Source: DALYJJ01 sp031969915 (GTDB lineage: Bacteria > Acidobacteriota > Terriglobia > Bryobacterales > Bryobacteraceae). From it: a stretch of 64,000 nucleotides of DNA. Position numbers and translations under genes: made by a program. The stretch's first letter is position 1; the number at the start of each line of letters is the position of its first letter. The notes beneath the pieces were generated by a model, which was given only the letters and a program-made list of their open reading frames with translations, was not told the origin of the DNA and made no database searches. The stretch lies in contig DALYJJ010000003.1 of the NCBI GenBank assembly GCA_031969915.1, forward strand, positions 1 to 64,000, given 5' to 3'. Below, in pieces: positions 1-8,298 of the stretch.

Positions 1-53
1 CCACCGGCGCCGGTGAGGATGAGCAGCCATCGCCGCCAGCGGATGCGCTTCAT
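1..53 (-). CDS. TamB-like translocation/assembly protein, N-terminus only (partial)
   Basis: Only the first 17 codons are in the window; the gene runs off the left edge on the minus strand. They read MKRIRWRRWLLILTGAG, a short basic stretch leading into a hydrophobic segment, as expected for a signal anchor. The ATG overlaps the stop of the SurA-like gene (ATGA), so it is translationally linked to it. A TamB identity is inferred only from position behind an Omp85 gene and from the membrane-anchor start. The 17 residues cannot prove the family. Confidence 0.45.
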   Translation of the reverse strand, partial: MKRIRWRRWLLILTGAG

Positions 54-691
54 TGCAGCGCCTCCTCATTCACCCGCACGCGTGCCTGCTTCCGGGTTTC
101 GGCGAGCCAGCGCTCCATCGCCTCGTCGGCGCGGCGCGCGGCAAGCACGGACTCGATGCGGTCGCGCAGGTCGTCGAGGGGCGGCGGCTGGCCCTGGTTC
201 GATTTGCGCCACGCGGCGGCGAACTCGCCCTCATAGTAGGCAAGCATGTCCTGTTCGGTCACCTGCACAGCGGGGCGGAAGCGATACTCGAGGAATCGCA
301 GAACCGTGAGCTGCCAGAGCAGCGCCTGGCGCAGTTGCTCATCGGTGATCATCGCCCGGCCGAGCGCCTGCTGGTAAGCGTCCTCCAAAGGGAAGCGGCC
401 GTCGCGGACCTGCGCCAGCAGGGGCTCCACTTCTTCCATGGACGGCGCCGGGTAGCGGGAGATTTCGATTTCGCGGCGAATCAAGGCCTGGTCCACCAAC
501 CGGTCCACGGCCTGGCGAAGCTCCTTGGGACTCAGGCTGGGTTCCTCGTTATCGATGAAAGCCCGCAAGCGGATCTGCGCCACGGCGTCGCTGCGGGTAA
601 TGACGGACTTGCCGACCGTCGCGGCGACGCTGTCGATGACTTCCGCCGCGGCGGGTGTGAGAGCGAGCGCCACCAGTGCCAGGATCCGCAT
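50..691 (-). CDS. SurA/PpiD-like periplasmic chaperone without PPIase domain
   Basis: A 213-aa exported protein. Residues 1-16 are a signal peptide ending in AAA. The mature part opens with VIDSVAATVGKSVITRSD, the typical start of SurA N-terminal chaperone domains. The rest is helical and charged, and no parvulin PPIase domain is present, so it is about half the length of SurA. Its start overlaps the stop of the upstream Omp85 gene at 691, and its stop overlaps the next ATG at 51-53, so three genes form one operon. A role in escorting outer-membrane proteins to the neighbouring Omp85 protein is inferred from context. Confidence 0.75.
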   Translation of the reverse strand: MRILALVALALTPAAAEVIDSVAATVGKSVITRSDAVAQIRLRAFIDNEEPSLSPKELRQAVDRLVDQALIRREIEISRYPAPSMEEVEPLLAQVRDGRFPLEDAYQQALGRAMITDEQLRQALLWQLTVLRFLEYRFRPAVQVTEQDMLAYYEGEFAAAWRKSNQGQPPPLDDLRDRIESVLAARRADEAMERWLAETRKQARVRVNEEALQ

Positions 692-3651
692 CAGAACGTC
701 TGCCCCAGGGAGAAATGAAACTGAAAGCGGCTGATCCGCTGTAAGACATCGGGCCGTCCCGCGCCGCGCAGGAGTTCCTCGCGCGTGCCTTCGAAGCCGA
801 GGAAACGCGGCGAATTGGGAACATAAGCGAGGTCAATGCGCACCGGACCGATGGGCGTGCGGTATCGCAATCCAAAGCCTACGGCGTGCACCATGTAATC
901 GAAGTCCTGGATGTTTCTCTGCCGCAACCGGAACGACAGGTTGTTCAGGCTGGAATAGACGTTGCCCGCGTCGTGAAAGAGTACGCCGCCGATGTTCTGA
1001 CCGATCAGGGGGAAGCGAAGCTCCATGGAATTCACGGCGAAGGTGTTGCCGCCCACCGGGAATCCCGTGGTGAAGTCGCGCGGGCCGGCCTGGTTCTCCG
1101 GAAAGCCGCGGTGCGCGGTGGCGCCGCCGGCGAAGAACCGTTCGGGGAGGGGGATGAAACTGGGGCCGTAATTGTAGAGCCAGCCGGCGTTGAGCAGGCG
1201 GGCGAAGACGATGTCGCGGCCAATGCGGTGATAGGTGGCGTTGCGGATCACGAAGCGGAAATACTGAGTCTGCGAGGCCAGCCAGCGCGTGGCGAGCGAG
1301 AAGTCCACCGTGTTGTAGAGACCGCGGCGGGGGTCGAGCGGATCGTCGCGGCGGTCCTGGATGAAGGATGCGCCCACGAAGCCGACGCGCGCCGGCTGCG
1401 CGAAGACCGGTATCAGATCGGGCCGGATGTTCAGCGTGTTCTCATCCACCGTGACGCGGCGGTAACCGAGCCGGTACTGGAAGCTGTTTGAGCGCGAGAG
1501 GCGCTGGCCGAAGTTGGCGCTGCCTTCCCAACGGCGGGAGGTGAAGGTGCGAATGTTGCGCGAATCGTCCCAGAGGCCGTTAAACGTGAGGCTGACGTCG
1601 TCCTTGCCGCCGAACTGCGGCGCCAGGTAATTGAGCACGACGCGCCGTTGAATGTTCGAAAAGCGGGAGAGGATGCCCGCGGTGTGGCCGATGCCGAACA
1701 CGTTGTTCCGGCTGAGGCCGACGGAAATCCGCGGGCTGAAGCCGGTGCCGCCGGCGGGCGCGCTGAGGCTGCCGGGGTCGCCACCGATGCGTGCGACTTC
1801 CGCGCCGAAGCCCACGTTCAGTGAATAGCGGCTCGCTTCCTCGAACTGGTAGAGGACGTACTTGTTGCGCTCGCGGCCCTCCGGGTTCTGGACCGCCATG
1901 TCGACCTTCGCGAAGATGCCCAGGTCGTACAGCCGGCGCTGGCTCTCCACCATCTGGCTCTGGGACAGCGGCGCGTCCGGCTCCAGGAGCAGGCGGTTCT
2001 CGACCAGTTTGCGATTGGTCTCGCGCAACCCGCTGATCAGCACCTGCCGCACGAAATTGCGCCGGCCTTCCTCCACCACGTAGCGCAAGTTAACGGTGTT
2101 CGGACGCGGACCCGGTGTGGCGGAGGAATCGAAGCCCGCCTCCGGGTATCCGTTGTTGAAGTAGTAGTTCAGGACGTTGTCCCGGTCCGTGGCGACGTTG
2201 AAGGCGGAGTAGGGCTGGCCCGCGGTGGATTGGAGCGTGGCCTCGATTTCCGGGAGAAGCCGAAGGTCAATGCCGCTGACTTCGAGCGAATGGACGAACC
2301 ATTGCGGACCTTCGGCGATCTCGACGAAGACCGCGATCTCACGGGCTTTGCCGCGATAATCGGCTTCGACCCGGGCCTTCACCTCGACGTTGCGAAAACC
2401 GTTGGAGCGATAGAGGTCGGCGATCGCATCGCGGTCCCGGGAGAGCAATTCTTCGCTGTAGCGGCCCCGGCGGTAGCGCAGGAACGTGGCGGGCGTGACG
2501 AGCATCCGCTCGCGAATGGTGGCATCGTCAAAGTACTCGTTGCCGCTCACCGCGAGATGCACCAGTTTGTAGCGGTCGCCGCGCTTCACGGTGTAGACGA
2601 TCACTTCCTCGGCCCCGTTGTTCTCCTGGCGGAAGGTCGCGGTGGCGTCGAAGTAGCCGGCCGCCTGATAGAACTCCTGGAGGTTCCGGGCGCCTTCCAT
2701 GAGCAGGTCCCGATCGACGGTCTGTTCCTGATAGACGGGAATGAGCTGGCGAAGGCGGCCCTGGCCCAGCCGCACCCCTTCGCTGCGCACGCGCACGCGC
2801 GGGCCGGCGTCCACATTGAGAATCGGCTTCACGAAGGGTCCCGCGGCCTCGTACTCCATGCCCTCCAGCGTGACGCGGGCCATCAAGTGGTTCCGTTTGA
2901 GGTAGGAGCGGCGGACGCGTTCGATCCCTTGCTGCACGCGGTCCGCGGAAACTGTCTTCCAACCGAGCAGTCCCCAGACCCGCTGCCAGTTGGTGCGGCG
3001 AATGAGTGCCTGCGTGGAGCGCTGCGGGTCGCCTCGGATGAGGGGGGCGCTAAAACGGGCGCGCGGTCCGGGCGTGACGAGGAAGCGGATATCGGCCTCT
3101 TCGGTGAGCGCTTCCCTCGCGATCTCAGGACGGATCGACGCTTCGTAAAACCCGTTATCGCGGAGCACGCGACGCAGGTTTTCGACGGCGCGCGCAACGT
3201 CTTCGTCGCTGTACTCTTCGCCGAGCGCGAGTTTGGTGGCGTTGACGAGCTGGCCGCGGTTGGGGGGCTCGGGCACGCCCTCCACCCGCACCTGGCCGAC
3301 GAAGAACCGGGGCGTGGTGATCACGCGGAGGCGCACGCCGTCGCCCTCGGCCGACGCGTCGAGAACCACGGACTCATAGCGGCCGGTGGCGTAGAGCCGC
3401 TCAATGGCCACACGCGCGTCCTCCAGGCGAAGTACGCCGCCGGCGGCGAACGGCAGCGTCCGCTGCAAGATATCCGCGGGGAGCGGCTGCTGGGCGGGCT
3501 CGAACTCGACGGCGACGATGCGCTTGCCTTCGTAATCGGCGGGCGCGGCCTGAACCCCGGCGGCGAGGGCAATGGCGAGGGCCAAGCCCCATATTCGTCG
3601 GCTGCCGATGATCACGACTCCCGTCAATGATAACAAGAGCGTTGTTACCAT
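691..3651 (-). CDS. BamA/TamA family outer-membrane beta-barrel (Omp85)
   Basis: A protein of up to 986 aa with a hydrophobic signal segment (about residues 20-36), a long series of POTRA-like repeats (about 40-600, for example RIVAVEFEP and FFVGQVRVEGV) and a C-terminal barrel from about residue 620 that ends in ...FQFHFSLGQTF. The terminal aromatic residue is the usual barrel-insertion signal. The motif near GGATAHRGFPENQAGP fits the Omp85 region with the conserved arginine (RGF). It works in outer-membrane protein insertion or in TamAB-type transport; the adjacent TamB-like start favours a TamA role. The start is uncertain: the ATG at 3651 has no clear ribosome site and nearly meets the divergent gene. 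A GTG at 3614 would give a more usual signal peptide. Confidence 0.9.
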   Translation of the reverse strand: MVTTLLLSLTGVVIIGSRRIWGLALAIALAAGVQAAPADYEGKRIVAVEFEPAQQPLPADILQRTLPFAAGGVLRLEDARVAIERLYATGRYESVVLDASAEGDGVRLRVITTPRFFVGQVRVEGVPEPPNRGQLVNATKLALGEEYSDEDVARAVENLRRVLRDNGFYEASIRPEIAREALTEEADIRFLVTPGPRARFSAPLIRGDPQRSTQALIRRTNWQRVWGLLGWKTVSADRVQQGIERVRRSYLKRNHLMARVTLEGMEYEAAGPFVKPILNVDAGPRVRVRSEGVRLGQGRLRQLIPVYQEQTVDRDLLMEGARNLQEFYQAAGYFDATATFRQENNGAEEVIVYTVKRGDRYKLVHLAVSGNEYFDDATIRERMLVTPATFLRYRRGRYSEELLSRDRDAIADLYRSNGFRNVEVKARVEADYRGKAREIAVFVEIAEGPQWFVHSLEVSGIDLRLLPEIEATLQSTAGQPYSAFNVATDRDNVLNYYFNNGYPEAGFDSSATPGPRPNTVNLRYVVEEGRRNFVRQVLISGLRETNRKLVENRLLLEPDAPLSQSQMVESQRRLYDLGIFAKVDMAVQNPEGRERNKYVLYQFEEASRYSLNVGFGAEVARIGGDPGSLSAPAGGTGFSPRISVGLSRNNVFGIGHTAGILSRFSNIQRRVVLNYLAPQFGGKDDVSLTFNGLWDDSRNIRTFTSRRWEGSANFGQRLSRSNSFQYRLGYRRVTVDENTLNIRPDLIPVFAQPARVGFVGASFIQDRRDDPLDPRRGLYNTVDFSLATRWLASQTQYFRFVIRNATYHRIGRDIVFARLLNAGWLYNYGPSFIPLPERFFAGGATAHRGFPENQAGPRDFTTGFPVGGNTFAVNSMELRFPLIGQNIGGVLFHDAGNVYSSLNNLSFRLRQRNIQDFDYMVHAVGFGLRYRTPIGPVRIDLAYVPNSPRFLGFEGTREELLRGAGRPDVLQRISRFQFHFSLGQTF

Positions 3652-3658
3652 CGAGGTG

Positions 3659-4675
3659 ATGACACCGGCGGGGCGGGAGCGCTATTCGCGGCAGATCCTG
3701 TTTCCCGGAATCGGCGAACGCGGGCAGGAGCGGTTACTGGCCTCGAGTGTGGCGATTGTGGGCTGCGGCGCGTTGGGGAGTTTCCAGGCTGGCGCGTTGG
3801 CGCGCGCGGGGGTCGGACGATTGCGGATCATCGACCGCGACTACGTCGAGCTGAGCAACCTCCAGCGGCAGTGGCTGTTCGAGGAGGAGGACGCGCGCGC
3901 GGCGCTGCCCAAGGCCGTGGCCGCGGTGCGCCGGTTGGCGGCGATCAACAGCACCGTGGCGGCGGACGCCGAGGTGGCGGACCTGACGCCGCGGAACGCG
4001 GACGATCTGCTGGGCGGCTGCGATCTGATCCTGGACGCCACCGACAACTTCGAGACCCGCTACCTGATCAACGATTTCGCGGTGCGCGAGGGCATCCCCT
4101 GGATTTACGGAGGAGCGGTGGCGGCCGAGGGGATGGCGATGGCCTTGCTTGCGGGCGATGGTCCCTGCTTGCGGTGCGTGTATCCGGATCCGCCGTCCGG
4201 CTTGGAGGCCACGTGCGAGACGGCGGGGGTCCTGAACACGGCCACCGCGATGATCGCGTCGCTCCAGGTGACCGAGGCGTTTCGAGTGCTGTGCGGAGCG
4301 GAGGGGCCGTTCCGGATGACGTCGGTGAACCTGTGGGGCGGTCCGATCCGGCAGATCGCACGGCCCGAACGCATGCCGGGTTGCGTCTGCTGCGGGGAGC
4401 GCCGGTTCGAGTTCCTGGACGGCCGCCGGCGCGCGCCGATCAGCCTCTGCGGGCGCAACGCGGTGCAGATTCACGAGCGGGAGCGCGCGGTGGACCTGGA
4501 GGCGCTGGCGGAGCGCCTGCGCCCGATCGGCGAAGTAAAGGCGAATTCGTTTGCGCTCCGGTTCTTTCCTCCGGGGTTTGAAGTAACCGTGTTCCCCGAC
4601 GGGCGCGCCATTATCAAAGGCACCACCGACACCGGCGTGGCTCGTAGTCTGTACGCCCAGTATGTGGGAAGCTAG
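3659..4675 (+). CDS. ThiF/MoeB/HesA-family E1-like adenylyltransferase
   Basis: A 338-aa protein of the family that adenylates the C-terminus of ThiS/MoaD-type sulphur carriers. The nucleotide-binding glycine motif VAIVGCGALGS is followed by DRDYVELSNLQRQ (ATP/Mg contacts) and DATDNFETRYLIND. Two zinc cysteine pairs are visible, CLRC (about residue 180) and CVCC (about 243). About 80 residues follow the second pair and resemble a small ubiquitin-like or ThiS-like tail rather than a rhodanese domain. The ATG at 3659 was chosen because the family starts with xxxRYSRQILFPGIG. No thiS or moaD lies next to it, so thiamine versus molybdopterin use stays open. Confidence 0.85.
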   Translation: MTPAGRERYSRQILFPGIGERGQERLLASSVAIVGCGALGSFQAGALARAGVGRLRIIDRDYVELSNLQRQWLFEEEDARAALPKAVAAVRRLAAINSTVAADAEVADLTPRNADDLLGGCDLILDATDNFETRYLINDFAVREGIPWIYGGAVAAEGMAMALLAGDGPCLRCVYPDPPSGLEATCETAGVLNTATAMIASLQVTEAFRVLCGAEGPFRMTSVNLWGGPIRQIARPERMPGCVCCGERRFEFLDGRRRAPISLCGRNAVQIHERERAVDLEALAERLRPIGEVKANSFALRFFPPGFEVTVFPDGRAIIKGTTDTGVARSLYAQYVGS

Positions 4676-4690
4676 AGAAGCATCGCTGAC

Positions 4691-5473
4691 ATGACCGCGC
4701 CTCCGCCGCTCGAGCATTTGAATGAGCGTCCGTTTTCCTTCTTCCCGCCGATTGTGGGCGTGGAACACAATGAGTGGACGTACCGGCGTTCGACCTGGTC
4801 GGAGATGCTGGTGGCGAACACCAAGAGCGGGTCGGAGGTGTGGATACCACGGCAGTACCTGGGCGAACTGTCGCGGGTAGATGAGCCCGTGATGATCGTC
4901 GGGCTGCGCCGGGAGTTGCAGTACAAAGCGGGCAGCGTGTGGCCTTACGAACGCCGCGTGGTGGAGATGCCGAAGGGAATGTCGGAACCTCCACCGGCAG
5001 ATCCGGCGGCGGCGGCGGAAGCGGCGGCGGCGGTGAAGGCGCCCGCCGGGTTGCGCAACGCGCAGGGGCCGGAGAGCCGTATCGGCTTGCTCATTGCGGC
5101 GGCGCTCGGGATCGGCTTGCTGGCGACTTTCGTGGTGATCAGCATTCTGCGCGAAGGGCCGCTGCGGCCGAAAGTCGTGTTCACCACCAAGGACCAGACG
5201 TTCCTGGAACTGAACCGCGATGACGGCTACTTCGAGGTGGTCCGGAAGCTTGGGTCGCCGAAAGAAGACCGTTGGCGGCAGGGCGGCGGCGAGTTGAAGT
5301 TCCGGGTGCTGACGTACCCGGAGCGCGGCTACTCGGCGCTGCTGATGGGGACCGAGCGGGAGAGCGCGCGCTACGTGGGCAGCGTGGACGCAAACTGGCA
5401 TGCGGTGCACTCGGTGGACTCCCCGCGCGGCGGCAACACGCTTCCGCTCCTCCGCAACCTCAAGCCATTCTGA
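4691..5473 (+). CDS. Single-pass membrane protein of unknown function
   Basis: A 260-aa protein I do not recognise. Residues 1-95 form a soluble domain with FPPIVGVEHNEWTY. An Ala/Pro-rich linker follows at about 100-120. One transmembrane helix is at about 133-152 (IGLLIAAALGIGLLATFVVI), and an extra-membrane domain follows with FTTKDQTFLELNRDDGYFEVVRKLGSPKEDRW. The latter looks like a small regulatory or lipocalin-like fold, but that is weak. It starts 15 nt after the E1-like gene and may be co-transcribed with it. Confidence 0.7.
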   Translation: MTAPPPLEHLNERPFSFFPPIVGVEHNEWTYRRSTWSEMLVANTKSGSEVWIPRQYLGELSRVDEPVMIVGLRRELQYKAGSVWPYERRVVEMPKGMSEPPPADPAAAAEAAAAVKAPAGLRNAQGPESRIGLLIAAALGIGLLATFVVISILREGPLRPKVVFTTKDQTFLELNRDDGYFEVVRKLGSPKEDRWRQGGGELKFRVLTYPERGYSALLMGTERESARYVGSVDANWHAVHSVDSPRGGNTLPLLRNLKPF

Positions 5474-5554
5474 AAACCGGGGACGGACGAGACGTTCCCT
5501 AGGTTTGTCCGGTTGTGGGAAAAACCCAGGGAACGTCTCGTCCGTCCCCGGTTT
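5474..5554. repeat. 81-bp long palindromic element (REP/MITE-like)
   Basis: The arms 5474-5500 and 5528-5554 are perfect 27-bp inverted repeats. The pairing continues inward over 5502-5506/5522-5526 and 5508-5510/5518-5520 with single mismatches, which leaves a 7-nt loop. The arm begins AAACCGGGGACGGACGAGAC. It lies directly after the stop at 5473 and before cstA. Its length and perfection exceed a simple terminator, and the outer 'aaaccggggac...' word is typical of dispersed REP-like palindromes. It can still act as a terminator or mRNA-stabilising hairpin. No second copy of this exact arm was seen in the window. Confidence 0.8.
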
Positions 5555-5567
5555 ACAATCCGAAGGC

Positions 5568-7634
5568 ATGAAGAAGATTGTTGGCCACTTGGGGTGGGGG
5601 GCGGTGTCGCTGGCGGGGGCAGGGTGTCTGGGGGCCATCGCCGTGGATCGCGGGGAACCGGTGAACAGTCTCTGGCTGGTGCTCGCCTCCGTGTGCGTGT
5701 ACCTGGTGGGTTTCCGCTTTTACGCGAAGTTCATCTCCGCCCGCGTGATGATGCTGAACGATCAACGCGCCACGCCGGCCGAGCGGCTGCGCAACGGGCA
5801 CGACTTCGAGCCCACGAACAAGTGGATTCTGTTCGGCCATCACTTCGCAGCGATCGCCGGTCCCGGTCCGCTGGTCGGTCCCACGCTCGCCGCCCAGTTC
5901 GGCTACCTGCCGGGCACGCTGTGGATCATCATCGGGGCGGTGCTTGGCGGGGCGGTGCAGGACTTCGTGATCCTGTTCGCCTCCATGCGGCGCGACGGCA
6001 AGACGCTCGGCCAGATGGCCAAGGAAGAGATCGGCAAGGTGGGCGGCTTCACCGCGCTGCTCACCGTCCTGTTGATCATGATCATCCTGCTGGCCGTCGT
6101 GGCGCTGGTGGTGGTGAACGCGTTGAAAGGTAGCCCGTGGGGCACGTTCACCATCGCGGCCACCATGCCGATCGCGGTCCTGATGGGTCTCTACCTGCGC
6201 TACTGGCGGCCCGGCAAGGTGCTGGAGAGCTCCGTGCTGGGGTTCGCGCTGGTGGTGTTGAGCATCTTCGCGGGCGAATGGGTGGCGCACTCGGCGGCCT
6301 GGGCGCCGTGGTTCACGATGGGCGGACTGGGCCTGGCCTTCGCGGTGATCATCTATGGCTTCTTCGCCAGCGCGCTGCCGGTGTGGCTGCTGCTCGCGCC
6401 GCGCGATTACCTGAGCACGTTCGTCAAACTCGGCGTGGTGCTGATGCTGGGAGTGGGGATTCTGTTTGTGCGGCCGGATCTGCAGTTGCCCGCCTTCACG
6501 CGCTTCGCCGACGGCACCGGGCCGATCTTCGCCGGCAAGATCTTCCCGTTCTGCTTCATCACCATCGCCTGCGGCGCCATCTCCGGCTTCCATTCCTTGA
6601 TTTCCTCGGGCACCACGCCGAAAATGATCGCTCGGGAGTGGCACGCCTGGCCCATCGGCTACGGCTCGATGCTGCTCGAGAGTTTCGTTGCCATCATGGC
6701 GATGATCGCGGCGTGCGCGCTGCAGCCGGGCGTGTTCTTCGCGGTGAACTCTCCGGCCGGGGTGGTCGGCCTGACACCGGAGACCGCGGCGGCGACGATC
6801 ACCGGCTGGGGCTACGCCGTCACACCACAGCAAATGGCGGACCTCGCGCGCCACGTGGGCGAAGAGACGCTCTGGCACCGCACGGGCGGCGCGCCGTCGC
6901 TCGCGCTCGGCATGGCGCATATCTTCACGCAGATCGGGGGCAGCGACGCCGTCCTTCGCTTCTGGTATCACTTCGCGATCATGTTCGAGGCACTATTCAT
7001 CCTGACCATCATCGACGCCGGGACGCGTGTCGGCCGGTTCATGCTCCAGGATCTGCTGGGCCACGTCTGGAAGCCGCTGGGCCGCATCAGTTGGATGCCG
7101 GGCGTGATCCTCTCAAGCGCCCTGATCGTGGCCGCGTGGGGCTACTTCCTGGTACAGGGCGTGCTCGATCCGCTGGGCGGCATCAACTCGCTGTGGCCGC
7201 TGTTCGGGATCGCGAACCAGCTTCTGGCGGCGATCGCGCTGTGCGTCGCCACCACGATCCTGCTCAAGATGCATGGCCTCCGCTACGTGTGGGTGACGAT
7301 GGTCCCGCTGATCTGGCTGACCATCGTTACCTACACGGCGGCGTGGCAGAAGATGTTCTCCGAACTCCCGCGCGTCGGGTTCCTGGCGCAGGCGCGGCAG
7401 TTCGAAGCGGCGATCGAAGCGGGCAAGGTGGCGGCGGCGAAGCTGGGCGAAACGCAGACCCTGATCTTCAACGCCCGGCTGGACGCGGCCATCTGCGGCG
7501 TCTTTCTGGTGCTGGTGACAACCATCCTGCTGGACTCCATCCGTCTCTGGATCGGCATCCTCAACGGCACGCGGGAGCGAACGGTCCGCGAAAGTCCATT
7601 CGTCGCCACCCAACTGCGCCCGGAGGAGGTGTAA
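5568..7634 (+). CDS. cstA: CstA-family peptide/pyruvate transporter
   Basis: A 688-aa polytopic inner-membrane protein with about 16-18 hydrophobic segments. Family words include GHHFAAIAGPGPLVGPTLAAQFG (about residues 90-112), RRDGKTLGQMA and SGTTPKM. CstA/BtsT proteins import peptides or pyruvate during carbon limitation using a cation gradient. The ATG at 5568 gives MKKIVGHLGWG; in-frame codons upstream lie in the palindrome and are not protein-like. A small YbdD-type gene follows 2 nt after the stop, the usual partner of cstA. Confidence 0.93.
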   Translation: MKKIVGHLGWGAVSLAGAGCLGAIAVDRGEPVNSLWLVLASVCVYLVGFRFYAKFISARVMMLNDQRATPAERLRNGHDFEPTNKWILFGHHFAAIAGPGPLVGPTLAAQFGYLPGTLWIIIGAVLGGAVQDFVILFASMRRDGKTLGQMAKEEIGKVGGFTALLTVLLIMIILLAVVALVVVNALKGSPWGTFTIAATMPIAVLMGLYLRYWRPGKVLESSVLGFALVVLSIFAGEWVAHSAAWAPWFTMGGLGLAFAVIIYGFFASALPVWLLLAPRDYLSTFVKLGVVLMLGVGILFVRPDLQLPAFTRFADGTGPIFAGKIFPFCFITIACGAISGFHSLISSGTTPKMIAREWHAWPIGYGSMLLESFVAIMAMIAACALQPGVFFAVNSPAGVVGLTPETAAATITGWGYAVTPQQMADLARHVGEETLWHRTGGAPSLALGMAHIFTQIGGSDAVLRFWYHFAIMFEALFILTIIDAGTRVGRFMLQDLLGHVWKPLGRISWMPGVILSSALIVAAWGYFLVQGVLDPLGGINSLWPLFGIANQLLAAIALCVATTILLKMHGLRYVWVTMVPLIWLTIVTYTAAWQKMFSELPRVGFLAQARQFEAAIEAGKVAAAKLGETQTLIFNARLDAAICGVFLVLVTTILLDSIRLWIGILNGTRERTVRESPFVATQLRPEEV

Positions 7635-7636
7635 CG

Positions 7637-7813
7637 ATGTCGCGGCTCCGTTCGTTCGCCCGGATCCTTGTCGGCCTCTTGCGCGAGCTCTCCGACGAAA
7701 GCGCTTATGAGCGCCACCTGAAATCGCACGGCCGAAGCCACTCCGCCGCCGAGTGGCGGCGCTTCTCAGAGGAGCGCCTGCGCGCGAAGTACGCGCGCGC
7801 GAAATGCTGCTGA
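7637..7813 (+). CDS. YbdD/YjiX-family small protein (CstA partner)
   Basis: A 58-aa protein, MSRLRSFARILVGLLREL..., with the family's core pattern SDESAYERHLKSHGRSH followed by F..ER.RAKYARAKCC. YbdD/YjiX (DUF466) proteins are about 65 aa and almost always follow cstA-type transporters. The canonical first cysteine-proline part is reduced here, so it is a slightly divergent member. A GGAGGAGG ribosome site lies at about 7622-7629 inside the end of cstA. Its last 10 nt overlap the next gene. Confidence 0.8.
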   Translation: MSRLRSFARILVGLLRELSDESAYERHLKSHGRSHSAAEWRRFSEERLRAKYARAKCC

Positions 7814-8298
7814 TCCTCATCCTCACCGGCGGCGTCTGCCTGTTGCTGGCGGCCGCGGTGTTCGACGACTGGCAGAAGCAGCAGGCGCGAGCGCGGCGTG
7901 CGCGCGTATGGCCGCGCGTGGAGGCGGAGGTCACGGAGTCCGAAGCGGCGCGAAGGGTAGCCTTCGGCGACGCGGACGGCGGCGTGAACTACCTGTGGCA
8001 GTGGCGGCTGGCATACCGGTACCGGCGGGAAGGCAGGGAATACCAGGGTGTGGACTATCATTGTTCCGGCCGGGTGCGGGCACGAACGCGCCGGGGCTTG
8101 GAGAGCTACCTGCGCCGCTACCCGCCCGGCGCGCGGATCCAAGTCCTGGTAAACCCGGAGAACCCCGCCGATGCGCTGGTGGAGCCCAGGGTCTCGCGCG
8201 GGTGGCTGGTGTTGGCGGTGTTGCTGGCCGTGGCGGGAGCGGCGCTGATCTCTACGCCGGTCATCGGCGGACGAATTTTTGGACGCGCCAGTTTTTGA
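7804..8298 (+). CDS. DUF3592 membrane protein
   Basis: A 164-aa protein with an N-terminal transmembrane helix (LLILILTGGVCLLLAAAVF) and a second helix near residues 138-156 (GWLVLAVLLAVAGAALI). Between them lies a DUF3592-type beta domain: WPRVEAEVTESE, then WRLAYRYRREGREYQG and PGARIQVLVNPENPADALVEP. The last word is the hallmark of the family. Function is unknown. It overlaps the YbdD gene by 10 nt and probably belongs to its operon. Its 3' end overlaps the convergent NHL gene by 38 nt. Confidence 0.8.
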   Translation: MLLILILTGGVCLLLAAAVFDDWQKQQARARRARVWPRVEAEVTESEAARRVAFGDADGGVNYLWQWRLAYRYRREGREYQGVDYHCSGRVRARTRRGLESYLRRYPPGARIQVLVNPENPADALVEPRVSRGWLVLAVLLAVAGAALISTPVIGGRIFGRASF

